49,899 nt of DNA from the NCBI RefSeq assembly GCF_000191065.1, contig NZ_GL872283.1, positions 554,087-603,985 on the forward strand, given 5' to 3'. Each line of letters starts with the position of its first letter. The first letter of the stretch is position 1. Shown here one piece after another: positions 35,302-43,790 of this stretch. A model generated the notes under the pieces. The model did no database searches and was not told where the DNA came from. It saw only the letters and a program-made list of their open reading frames with translations. A program made the translations under genes and the position numbers. This DNA is from Prevotella multiformis DSM 16608. GTDB taxonomy: Bacteria > Bacteroidota > Bacteroidia > Bacteroidales > Bacteroidaceae.

Positions 35302-35809
35302 ACTCTGACTTTCGAATAACCTGATCATTGTGAATGGCCTTTGTCATACCACAACTCCTTTCAGAGATAATCACAATATAATTTTAAATTCATTTGCTGT
35401 CATTCTAACATTTCGAGATAATATCCTGTAAGCTAATCACTTTTACACCTGCTTGGGATGACGGGAATGACAGCAAATAGAATTTAGTGCTGTTCGGTGA
35501 GCATTTTCAATATAAGTTGTTCATTGGTGCTTTACTGTATATAAAAGCGGCCGGAATGCAGGTCTTCCCGTTCCCTGCAGATGTGTTGATGGCCGTCACT
35601 TATGGAGTTGTCGGTAAACACCAGTCATGTTGTTGGCCCGCTCCCTGCCGTATATTGCCGGAATGGGAGCAACTTATAGTCGGTGAAGCATTGTGTCGGA
35701 AAGACTTATTTAATAAGGGGCTTACTTATTCTGCACTTATAATTGTACCGGCACCCGTAAAGGGTTCTGACTTGTTTTCATCTTTCATCTTCGCTTTTTA
35801 AATTTCTTG
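35302..35809. other. Intergenic region with a 20-bp inverted repeat
   Basis: About 508 nt without a supported gene. ATTTGCTGTCATTC (35392-35405) pairs perfectly with 35465-35478. After a one-base bulge, AAATTC pairs further with GAATTT, giving ~20 bp around a 59-nt loop. It may be a terminator or a miniature mobile repeat. The remainder has no clear signal. Confidence 0.5.
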
Positions 35810-36685
35810 TCAAAAGCACTGCTTGTCCGCTGCAGTCTGCTCTGCTTTGATCCGTTTATGCTCTTCCAGCATCATTGCAGCCCGCTCACGTGCGATGCGG
35901 GCCGGTTCGCTTGCTGCCTCTTCTTCGGGTCGGATGCGCATGGTGTGGGCTGAAAGGATAAGGTCCTTCACCGCCTCTCCTCCTGCGATTAGTCCTGCTG
36001 CGGCTGGTACCCATGCGCTTGAGGCGGGCACGGAATGCCGGATGGTGTCGGAGCAGTCTTCATCGGACGGGCCGGAACCGTCGAGTGGCAGGATGCTTTC
36101 GAGCGGTTCTTCGGGGCTGTAGACTACTTTGAGATGTTTGATATTCGTCTTGCGGAGTTTCTTGCGGATGACTTTTGCCAGCGGGTCGTTGATGGTCTTG
36201 AAGATGTCGGTCACACGGAACAGGGTGGCATCCAGCTTGTAGGCGGCACCCATGCAGGCAAGCAGAGGGGTGTTCTGCTCGTGGCAACGGAAGATGAGGT
36301 CGAGTTTTGCCTTGACCGTATCAATACAGTCAATCACGTAATCATAAAGAGTGAAATCGAACTGGTCGGCATTGTCCGGCAGGTAGAAAGTCCGGTGCTT
36401 GCGTACAATACAGTCGGGATTGATGGCATGGATGCGTTCTTCAGCCACATCGACCTTATATAGTCCTACCGTCTTGGTGGTGGCAAGGAGCTGCCGGTTG
36501 ATATTGGACGGACACACACGGTCGTTGTCGATGATGTCAATGGCCCCCACACCGCTGCGTGCGAGCACTTCGACGGCATATCCTCCTACGCCCCCGACTC
36601 CGAAGACCGCCACGCGGCTGCCGTTGAGGGTGTCAGTAGCGGGTCTGCCAAGGAGGAGTTGGGTTCTTGAGAATTGGTTGTGCAT
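35810..36685 (-). CDS. tcdA: tRNA threonylcarbamoyladenosine dehydratase (ThiF/TcdA family)
   Basis: The 291-residue E1-like enzyme cyclises the t6A modification at tRNA position 37 using ATP. The nucleotide-binding motif GVGGVGGYAVEVLARSG (about 29-45) and IDNDRVCPSNINRQLLA are diagnostic. The later PASSAWVPAAAGLIAG is typical of TcdA/YgdL, and no ThiS-like partner is nearby. A charged C-terminal tail of about 35 residues is present. Length is normal. Confidence 0.9.
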   Translation of the reverse strand: MHNQFSRTQLLLGRPATDTLNGSRVAVFGVGGVGGYAVEVLARSGVGAIDIIDNDRVCPSNINRQLLATTKTVGLYKVDVAEERIHAINPDCIVRKHRTFYLPDNADQFDFTLYDYVIDCIDTVKAKLDLIFRCHEQNTPLLACMGAAYKLDATLFRVTDIFKTINDPLAKVIRKKLRKTNIKHLKVVYSPEEPLESILPLDGSGPSDEDCSDTIRHSVPASSAWVPAAAGLIAGGEAVKDLILSAHTMRIRPEEEAASEPARIARERAAMMLEEHKRIKAEQTAADKQCF

Positions 36686-36777
36686 AGGCGGTGATAGGCG
36701 ATGATGAGATTTATCCTGATGGCCTCCTCTGTCGAGATGGTTCTTGATAGAGGAAACGGGGCAGGGGAGCGGAACGC

Positions 36778-37635
36778 TCAGACTAATTTTATCATCAGTG
36801 GTTCGACGGTGATGAGATGGCGCTTGTAGAGGTCGCCGACGGCTCGTTTGTACACTTTCTTCGATACCTGGAAGCGGCGTTTGATGTCTTCTGCCTCGCT
36901 CTTGTCACCGAGGTCGCATACACCGCCGTTGTCCTTCAGATACTGGAGCAGGACTTCTGCAAAGTCTTCAGCATGCCGGTGTCCGGCCGGCTGCAGCGTA
37001 CAGTCTATCTTTCCGTCACGGCGGACAGTGGAGATGTAACCTTTGAGTCGGTCGCCGGTATGAATGTACTGGAAAATCTGGTCTTCATAGACAAGTCCTG
37101 CATACCGGTTGTCAACGATGACCTTGAAGCCGAGGTCGGTCTTCTGCCACACCAGCAGGTCTACTTCCTGTCCGTGCTTGTAGCCTTCCGGGCATCCGTC
37201 GAGATAATGTTCCACCTTTGCCGAGGCTACAAGCCGGTAGGTCTCTTCGTCGAGATGGATGTAGACGATATAGCTGCTGCCTTTCTCCATTCGTTTCTTC
37301 TGTTCACGGAACGGGCAGAAGAGATCTTTCGTGATGCCCCATGACAGGAATGCCCCATACTCATTGACCCACGAACATTCCAGATAAGCGAAGTCGCCTA
37401 CCTGTGCCAGTGGTTTCTCGGTCGTGGCGATGGGGCGTTCGTCCTGGTCGAGATAGACGAATGCCTCTATCTCGTCGCCGATCTGTGTGCCCTCCGGGAC
37501 GTATTTCTGCGGCATGAGGATTTCACCTGCCGGTCCGCCGTCGAGATAGAGACCGAACGGATCGCCGTTGCCTTCACGCAGGGCGACTTTCTGTACTGTG
37601 AGCGTATTGTATGCTCCGAGTTTTATTTTAGACAT
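36778..37635 (-). CDS. CvfB-like S1 RNA-binding protein
   Basis: This 285-residue protein is built of S1-like OB domains. The first is at about 1-65 (LGAYNTLTVQKV, GEILMPQKYV), the second around 75-140 (YLECSWVNEYGAFLSWGITKDLFCPFREQ), the third around 150-215 (VIVDNRYAGLVYEDQIF), and a winged-helix end follows (FQVSKKVYKRAVGDLYKRHLI). This matches the CvfB/YitL family of RNA-binding regulators. Its target is unknown. It lies upstream of tcdA on the same strand with a ~90-nt gap. Confidence 0.85.
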   Translation of the reverse strand: MSKIKLGAYNTLTVQKVALREGNGDPFGLYLDGGPAGEILMPQKYVPEGTQIGDEIEAFVYLDQDERPIATTEKPLAQVGDFAYLECSWVNEYGAFLSWGITKDLFCPFREQKKRMEKGSSYIVYIHLDEETYRLVASAKVEHYLDGCPEGYKHGQEVDLLVWQKTDLGFKVIVDNRYAGLVYEDQIFQYIHTGDRLKGYISTVRRDGKIDCTLQPAGHRHAEDFAEVLLQYLKDNGGVCDLGDKSEAEDIKRRFQVSKKVYKRAVGDLYKRHLITVEPLMIKLV

Positions 37636-37656
37636 TTTTGGAGATGATTATTGGGT

Positions 37657-37708
37657 GATGATAAGCGATGATAAGTGGGGATAAGCGATGATAACGGTGA
37701 TAGGTGAT
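37657..37708. repeat. Short degenerate GATAAGCGAT tandem repeat
   Basis: GATGATAAGCGAT-like units recur about five times between the CvfB-like gene and lolD. Related words occur at 1-15 and near 36690-36705. It is a simple intergenic repeat with no evident function. Confidence 0.5.
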
Positions 37709-37730
37709 ATAGAAAGAAGGATGGTAGACC

Positions 37731-38426
37731 TTATTCTGATGTTTTTGTTTCAGGAGTATTCTCTCTTTCCGGGGAGGCTTCTATCAGACCGTCCTTCAGG
37801 CGGATGGTCCTGTCTGTGGTACGGGCGAGCTCTTCATCATGTGTGACGATGACGAATGTCTGTCCGAATCTGTCGCGGAGATCGAAAAAAAGCTGATGCA
37901 GTTCCTGCTTGTTTTTTGTGTCCAGACTGCCCGAGGGCTCATCGGCAAGGATGACGGCAGGATTGTTTACCAATGCTCGGGCAACGGCTACACGCTGCTT
38001 CTCACCGCCGGAGAGCTCGTTGGGCTTGTGTCCGGCACGGTCGGCCAGTCCCATGAACTCAAGCAGTTCACCGGCACGCTTCCGTGCATCCTTCGTCTTC
38101 CTGCCTGCGATATAGGCAGGAATCATGATGTTCTCCAGTGCGGTAAACTCCGGGAGAAGCTGATGGAACTGGAAGACGAAGCCCAAGTGCTGGTTGCGGA
38201 AGTCGCTCAGCCTGCCGGCAGACAGTCTGCCGACATCCACACCGTCCACGATGACAGAACCGCTGTCGGGCTTGTCCAGTGTGCCGAGTATCTGCAGCAG
38301 GGTGGTCTTTCCGGCCCCGGACGGCCCGACGATGCTGACGACTTCACCTTTGTCAATGTGCAGGTCGATGCCTTTCAGCACCTGAAGTGACCCGAAACTC
38401 TTTGTTATGTTCTTAATGTCAATCAT
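37731..38426 (-). CDS. LolD-like ABC transporter ATPase
   Basis: The 231-residue ATPase has Walker [12 protein letters not shown], signature LSGGEKQR, Walker [13 protein letters not shown] and the H-loop VTHDEELA. The [20 protein letters not shown] start fixes the ATG at 38426; the open frame to 38537 is upstream leader. It belongs to the MacB/LolD/FtsE group ([19 protein letters not shown] is LolD-like) and probably serves lipoprotein release with a LolCE permease encoded elsewhere. No permease is adjacent. Confidence 0.8.
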   Translation of the reverse strand: MIDIKNITKSFGSLQVLKGIDLHIDKGEVVSIVGPSGAGKTTLLQILGTLDKPDSGSVIVDGVDVGRLSAGRLSDFRNQHLGFVFQFHQLLPEFTALENIMIPAYIAGRKTKDARKRAGELLEFMGLADRAGHKPNELSGGEKQRVAVARALVNNPAVILADEPSGSLDTKNKQELHQLFFDLRDRFGQTFVIVTHDEELARTTDRTIRLKDGLIEASPERENTPETKTSE

Positions 38427-38540
38427 ATTTTTTCTTTTCTCTGTCCGATCGAATCTGTTGGGAAGGCAGGCCGGTGAGGTCTGCCGGGACGGGTAGACCC
38501 GTCTGTTTTGTGAAACGGACCAGGCAGACAGAGGCAATGC

Positions 38541-40658
38541 TTATACCTTGTTCTGAATCCACTCCCTTACAGCCTCGTAGGCACTGCGCTCCTCTGTGTG
38601 CTGCGGCTGGGCGAAGGTCATGTCGTCCATCCGGTTGCCGTACTGGTCAGGGAAGATGATCATCAGTGTCTTGCCCTTGAAGTACTTGTTCACCTCTTCG
38701 GGTAGCCGTTCCATCGCACTCTTGTAGGAAATGGTTCCCTTGCGGGCCGTCACGATGACGAAGAGGTGGTCTTCCCGTATTCTCGTCGCCAGTCCTGGCA
38801 GTTCGTTCCAGTGTTCCAGTTCCTCATACTCGGCCCTGACGCTCGGGAAACGGTTGTGGATGAATTCCTTGACAAGCTGCAGCGTATCCTGCCGGCCGTG
38901 GAAAACGATACGGCACTCCAGGTTGCCGGCCATTCTCGCCATCCGCTCCACCCAGCGGTAGAAGCCCGGCTCGAACTCCGCACGTGAGGGGACAGCCACC
39001 TGTATGCGGCGGATGGTATTCAGCGGCTGCATGATGCGGGTGATGATGATCTGTCGGCTCAGTCCGTTGTACAGGCTCCGTGTGAACTCCCCCCAGAAGC
39101 CCCGGCTGACTTCCTTGTGGAAGTGCAGACCCATCAATATCTCTGATGCCTGAAACTCCTTGAAAGCGTGTTTGATGCCATTGGCGATGTTTGCCGCAAT
39201 ACGCACCTGTGTGGTCATGGGTACGTCCGATGCGCTGGCCAGATGCTGAAGATGGTCCAGCAGTCGCTGTCCTTCGGCCTGGTTGTGCCGCATGTTCACA
39301 TCATCATACACCACATTCAATGCCACCAGCTCCCGTCTGGAGCGGGGATTGCGCATCATCGTCGCCATCGTGACGAGGTTGTCGGCATACTCCCGGTATT
39401 TCACCGGGATGAGTATCTTCTCGTCGTCAACGTCCTTCTTCAGTTGCGGTTCCTCCTTCTCCTGCAGGCGGAGACGCTGCGCCGCGCGCTCGGTGATGAC
39501 GGTCGAGATGACGCAGGTGAAGAGAATCATGATGACGATGCCATTCAATACTTCATCGCCGAACAGATAACTTCCTGGTGCCGTCTCCAGCTGCCGGCCT
39601 ACCATTACCATGGCGATGGCGCCGGCGGCATGGGCACTGGTCAGTCCGAACATCATGTGCCCCGACAGCCACGGCATACGGAAGAGCCGTGCTGCCAGGT
39701 AAGCCGCCACGGCTTTCCCCAGTGTGCCGAAGAAGACCAGACAGAATACCACCCAGAGGATTCTGCTCCCGGCAAAGAGCAGCCGTACATTGATCAGCAT
39801 ACCCACACCGATCAGGAAGTAAGGAATGAACAGTGCGTTGCCCGTGAACTCGATGCGGTTCATCAGCGGTGATACCTTGGGTACAAACCGGTTCAGTATC
39901 AGTCCGGACATGAACGCACCGAAGATGCCTTCCAGTCCGACGGCATCCGACAGTGCTGCCGAAAGGAAGACGACGGCAAGGACAAAGATGAACTGCATCA
40001 CCGAGTCTGAATAGCGGCGGAGAAACCAGCGTGTCAGTCGGGGGATGATGAGAATGAGTCCGGCACAGTAGACAGCGAACTTCACGACGAACAGCAGCCA
40101 GAAGCCGATACCGCTGCCGCCATGGAACGAATTGACGATGGAGGCCATGACGATCAGTGCCAGGAAGAGCGCCGTCATGGAGGAGCCGACACTCAGCGTC
40201 GAACTTGTGTGGCGTGTCAGTCCGTACCGTCCTACGATGGGGTAGGCGATCAGCGTGTTCGAGGCCATGATGGCTGCAAGCAGGAGGGATGCCAGAGGCG
40301 TGTAGTGCAGCAACCCGGTCGCCATGGCGTAGGTTATCGCAAAGGGTGCAAGGAAAGTAAGCATGCCGAAAACAGCCACGCGGCTCCGGTTCCTCTTCAG
40401 TCCCTCCATGTCCATCTCCAGTCCGGCAAGGAACATGATGTAATAGAGTCCGACACGTCCGAAAAGCTCAAACGAGGCGTCGCGCTCCAGTATGTCCAGT
40501 CCGTATTGTCCCACGACGACACCCGCCAGCACCATGCCGATGATATGCGGAATGCGCAGCCGTCCCATGATGATGGGCGAAAGCAGTATCATCAGCAGGA
40601 CGACGAAGAAAATCAGTGTCGGGTCGGTGATAGGAAAATATTGGGATAAATTCAGCAT
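38541..40658 (-). CDS. CPA2-family cation/proton antiporter
   Basis: The 705-residue protein has a ~400-residue membrane domain with 12-13 hydrophobic helices (PIIMGRLRIPHIIGMVLAG, GLYYIMFLAGLEMDM, GVGMLINVRLL). It resembles KefB/NapA-type Na+(K+)/H+ exchangers. A ~300-residue cytoplasmic part with two weak UspA-like folds follows. It helps pH and ion balance at the inner membrane. Its own -7 box lies just upstream. Ion preference cannot be told here. Confidence 0.88.
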   Translation of the reverse strand: MLNLSQYFPITDPTLIFFVVLLMILLSPIIMGRLRIPHIIGMVLAGVVVGQYGLDILERDASFELFGRVGLYYIMFLAGLEMDMEGLKRNRSRVAVFGMLTFLAPFAITYAMATGLLHYTPLASLLLAAIMASNTLIAYPIVGRYGLTRHTSSTLSVGSSMTALFLALIVMASIVNSFHGGSGIGFWLLFVVKFAVYCAGLILIIPRLTRWFLRRYSDSVMQFIFVLAVVFLSAALSDAVGLEGIFGAFMSGLILNRFVPKVSPLMNRIEFTGNALFIPYFLIGVGMLINVRLLFAGSRILWVVFCLVFFGTLGKAVAAYLAARLFRMPWLSGHMMFGLTSAHAAGAIAMVMVGRQLETAPGSYLFGDEVLNGIVIMILFTCVISTVITERAAQRLRLQEKEEPQLKKDVDDEKILIPVKYREYADNLVTMATMMRNPRSRRELVALNVVYDDVNMRHNQAEGQRLLDHLQHLASASDVPMTTQVRIAANIANGIKHAFKEFQASEILMGLHFHKEVSRGFWGEFTRSLYNGLSRQIIITRIMQPLNTIRRIQVAVPSRAEFEPGFYRWVERMARMAGNLECRIVFHGRQDTLQLVKEFIHNRFPSVRAEYEELEHWNELPGLATRIREDHLFVIVTARKGTISYKSAMERLPEEVNKYFKGKTLMIIFPDQYGNRMDDMTFAQPQHTEERSAYEAVREWIQNKV

Positions 40659-40682
40659 GAAAGTCTATACGCTTGTTGTCTG

Positions 40683-40690
40683 CAAATTTA
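40683..40690 (-). promoter_or_regulatory. -7 promoter box of the antiporter gene
   Basis: The minus strand reads TAAATTTG, exact, 25 nt upstream of the ATG. Confidence 0.55.
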
Positions 40691-41087
40691 CACAAAAACT
40701 GCGATTTATAAGCCAGCGGGAGAAAGAAAATGTTTTTTTCTTCAGAGAGGGATAGCGGAAAAGTCTGATATATCTCTACATGATGAATAGGCTTTGATGG
40801 AGTATTTATGAGCAGAGAGAAAGTGTTGAAAGTGGAATGACCGGTTTTTGACGAGTTCGTTCTTAGGTGGAAGCAACAGAATCGCATAGGGATGACAGCC
40901 GTTTAAAATCACTGTCAGACGTGGGATTCTTTCTTCTGCTTTGAAGACTTTAATCTTCTGTCGTACGAAAGATAATTGTGTAATCGTACGGTGCATATTG
41001 TCTTGCAAAAGGTTATAATCAAATTGAAAGCGCTGCAAAAATCGAAAAAAGAAAGGCTGACAGTAGCCGGCATTGCAGGAAAAATAG

Positions 41088-41095
41088 TACTTTTG
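41088..41095 (+). promoter_or_regulatory. -7 promoter box of asd
   Basis: TACTTTTG is an exact match, 43 nt upstream of the asd ATG. Confidence 0.6.
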
Positions 41096-41137
41096 CAATG
41101 ACAAAGGATTCGTAAAACCAATAAAGACATAAAAGAG

Positions 41138-42145
41138 ATGAAAGTAGCAATTGTTGGTGCCAGCGGTGCCGTAGGACAGGAACTCCTGCGCCTTCTGGAC
41201 GAGAGAAACTTTCCGCTGGACAGCCTGGTGCTGTTTGGCTCGACACGTTCAGCCGGACGTAAGTACACCTTCAAGGGGAAGGATTACGAAGTGAAGCTGC
41301 TCCAGCACAATGAAGACTTCAAGGGTGTTGACATTGCTTTCACCAGTGCCGGTGCGGGTACATCTGCCGAGTTTGCGGAGACCATCACCCGGTACGGTGC
41401 CGTGATGATCGACAACTCCAGCCAGTTCCGTCAGGATGCCGATGTGCCGCTGGTCGTCCCGGAAATCAATGCCGAGGATGCGCTCGTACGCCCGCGTGGC
41501 ATCATTGCCAATCCCAACTGCACCACCATCATGATGGTCGTCGTGCTGAATCCGATCGACAGGCTCAGCCATATCCGGAAAGTACACGTCAGCAGTTACC
41601 AGAGTGCATCCGGTGCCGGTGCAGCAGCCATGCAGGAACTGCAGCAGCAGTATAAGGAACTGGTGGAGACGGGTGAGGTGAAGACCATCGAGAAGTTTCC
41701 GCACCAGCTCGCTTACAATGTCATCCCGCAGATTGACAAGATGACCGGGAACGACTACACGAAGGAAGAGATGAAGATGTTCAACGAGACACGGAAAATC
41801 ATGCACTCCGATGTACGCACATCAGCCACCTGCGTCCGTGTGTCGTCGCTCCGCAGCCACTCCGAGGCGGTCTGGCTCGAGACCGAGCGTCCGCTCTCCG
41901 TCGGGGAAGTCCGTGAGGCTTTGAAGACGGCTCCGGGCGTGACGCTTGTCGACGATCCGCAGCACTATATCTATCCGATGCCTTTGGAGAGTGCCGGCAA
42001 AGATGATGTCTTTGTCGGGCGCATCCGCAAGGACCTTGCTGACGACAACAGCATCACCCTCTGGCTCACCGGCGACCAGATCCGCAAGGGGGCTGCACTG
42101 AATGCCGTGCAGATTGCAGAGTATCTGGTCAGGTCGGGGCTTTGA
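41138..42145 (+). CDS. asd: Aspartate-semialdehyde dehydrogenase
   Basis: The 335-residue NADPH enzyme reduces aspartyl phosphate on the way to lysine/diaminopimelate, threonine and methionine. [14 protein letters not shown] (7-20) is the nucleotide-binding loop, and the catalytic Cys128 lies in [29 protein letters not shown] and a basic substrate region with [13 protein letters not shown] sequence ([19 protein letters not shown]) follow. Length and motifs are normal. Confidence 0.96.
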   Translation: MKVAIVGASGAVGQELLRLLDERNFPLDSLVLFGSTRSAGRKYTFKGKDYEVKLLQHNEDFKGVDIAFTSAGAGTSAEFAETITRYGAVMIDNSSQFRQDADVPLVVPEINAEDALVRPRGIIANPNCTTIMMVVVLNPIDRLSHIRKVHVSSYQSASGAGAAAMQELQQQYKELVETGEVKTIEKFPHQLAYNVIPQIDKMTGNDYTKEEMKMFNETRKIMHSDVRTSATCVRVSSLRSHSEAVWLETERPLSVGEVREALKTAPGVTLVDDPQHYIYPMPLESAGKDDVFVGRIRKDLADDNSITLWLTGDQIRKGAALNAVQIAEYLVRSGL

Positions 42146-42178
42146 CAGTCTGTATTGATTTTTCTTTTCAGGCAGCTG

Positions 42179-42234
42179 GAACTTGCCTTTCCTTGAAAGC
42201 GTAGCACGATGCTCTTTCAAGAAGAGGCAAGTTC
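42179..42234 (+). terminator. Long terminator hairpin after asd
   Basis: GAACTTGCCT (42179-42188) pairs with 42225-42234 and inner CTTGAAAG (42192-42199) with CTTTCAAG (42214-42221), making a two-part stem 34 nt past the stop. The T run that follows is weak (TATTTG). Confidence 0.6.
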
Positions 42235-42724
42235 TATTTGTTTAAAACGGTGGAGATTTCCTCTAAATGGTCATTCCCCGACGTCATTCCTGTTCTAAAC
42301 GTACTTCCCGTTTGTTCCGTCCGGTAAACCTTTTCTGTATAAGTCGGTCATTCCCCCTTGCTGTATGTTAGGGTAATGACAGAGACGAACCTGCCCTCCT
42401 TCCGGTGTACTTACGCCCGGCATCATTCGTGTCGAAGGCTTGCACGCCTGCAATCTGCTGACCGAAGTGCAGCTTGCAGTAAAACAGCAAAGATAATGTA
42501 CTTTATGCATGTTCTAAGAAATCCAAGGGCAGTGTTGATTTGTGTGGGTAACGTTTAGTTCAAGTCCTCAAACAGTATCACCTTTGAAGCCATGGATACA
42601 AATATGCTATTGTTACCAATTCTGAACTCCAAGATTCAATTAGCGAAAAAGAAGATCCGGAGGAGTATGCGAATGCAAGCGATTTCATGAATAGGGTATA
42701 ACCATATCAATAGGAAAAACTTCT
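42235..42724. other. Non-coding region between asd and the insertion relic
   Basis: About 490 nt with only short frames of no recognisable family. TGCAATCTGCTGACC-like and GTCATTCC words recur. It may be old mobile-element debris. The last eight bases (42717-42724) are one side of the target duplication of the adjacent relic. Confidence 0.4.
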
Positions 42725-43324
42725 GGTTCTTCCGTTAAATGGATAGAATAGAATAAAGGGCTTGTGTACTTGCATAGTATGACTCTCCAAAAACGGATGG
42801 TCTTGCAAAGGAGGGTAAACTACAGGATAAAAGGCAGAAAAGACAAATTGATACGATGCCTGCCCGTCAGCCTGTCTTTCCGTCTTTTACAAACAACTTA
42901 TTCTCAGATCATCGGTGTTTGTAAATATTTTTGTGCAGTTCAAAGCTGACACATGCTCTTCTGGCTCCTAAAAGATGCCTGATTGACCTGCAACAGGTGC
43001 TCTCTTAGCGTGTTACCAACGCCCTTTTGAAGTCCAATTAAGCACCTCTTGTAAACGACTTAACAACCGATTGATTGACTGCTGGTTACAAACTCGATTT
43101 TTGTACGTGTTCTTTACATTTACAGATGATCTGTTTGAAATTATGTAATGGTTTTTCAAAATCTTATCTGCCTTTTCAACGTATTAAAATGAAAAGGTCT
43201 TTGACTCGGAGGCTGATGACAGGATCGGCAGTTGACAGTCCTGATCATGTTTTTGTTTCATCAATCACTTCGGTTCTTCCGTTAAAGCCATATGAAAAGC
43301 ATCTACGCATTTAACGGAAGAACC
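42725..43324. mobile_element. Decayed insertion sequence or MITE with terminal inverted repeats
   Basis: The ends are perfect inverted repeats: GGTTCTTCCGTTAAATG at 42725-42741 and its reverse complement at 43308-43324. The flanks AAACTTCT (42717-42724) and AGACTTCT (43325-43332) match at 7 of 8 bases, as an aged 8-bp target duplication. The GGTTCTTC start and 8-bp duplication recall the ISL3 family. No transposase frame survives in the 600 bp. A third copy of the terminal word lies inside at 43272-43286, forming a 53-bp hairpin with the right end. Confidence 0.7.
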
Positions 43325-43354
43325 AGACTTCTGTTACCCAGACTTCTGTTACCC
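43325..43354. repeat. 15-bp tandem duplication
   Basis: AGACTTCTGTTACCC occurs twice in a row immediately after the right end of the insertion relic. Confidence 0.7.
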
Positions 43355-43405
43355 ATTCAAATCAACTTTGATCCATAAATACTTGTGTTTTCAATATAAA
43401 ATGTT

Positions 43406-43413
43406 TACCTTTG
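43406..43413 (+). promoter_or_regulatory. Promoter of the BspA-like locus
   Basis: TACCTTTG is an exact -7 box, with TTG at 43383-43385 about 20 nt upstream as the -33 element. The leader before ATG 43530 is roughly 110 nt. Confidence 0.6.
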
Positions 43414-43529
43414 CGGGCGAGAGTTGTTATATAAGAAAGAGGCTAAACATCATTTAAAGTGCTGTGGGTTTTAAACGAATGGTAGGCACTCACAACAATC
43501 AGCTGGAATTATTAAAATAATTGATAAAT

Positions 43530-43790
43530 ATGGTAAAAACTAAACTTTTTTTATTGGCATTGCTGTTTGTGGTAATACCGAAAGGGCTCTATGCCTATAC
43601 CAATGGCCAGATTGTTAAGATCAATCACATGAACTATAAAGTGACTTCGGTTGATTTACACTATCTTGCTTTTTTGAATGCAGACAATGTTGTTGGCGAG
43701 TTGGTGATTCCTGAAACAGTTCCAGATGGTCATGGTACAACTTTCACTGTTACAGGCGTAACTTATATGGGGGGTATGATTGTAAGATGA
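43530..43790 (+). CDS. 5' part of a BspA-like surface protein (signal peptide and first repeat)
   Basis: These 86 codons begin at ATG 43530 and hold a signal peptide (KLFLLALLFVVIPKGLYA) plus the start of the mature protein. They end at TGA 43788-43790, overlapping the ATG of the main frame. The frame would continue directly into the main frame as MGGYDCKMITSVKLPE if the G6 run at 43769-43774 had seven G. I read the two as one gene out of phase. Without the join the large repeat protein has no export signal. Confidence 0.7.
   Translation: MVKTKLFLLALLFVVIPKGLYAYTNGQIVKINHMNYKVTSVDLHYLAFLNADNVVGELVIPETVPDGHGTTFTVTGVTYMGGMIVR

Larger units (their letters stand above)
40659..41137. other. Divergent intergenic region between antiporter and asd
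   Basis: About 480 AT-rich nucleotides with a promoter at each end and no supported gene between them. Frames on the minus strand (up to 139 codons) run into the antiporter start and are not credible. Confidence 0.5.

Noticed and set aside
42764..42949. 61-codon frame inside the insertion relic
   Set aside because: It shows no transposase similarity, promoter or start context; treated as chance.
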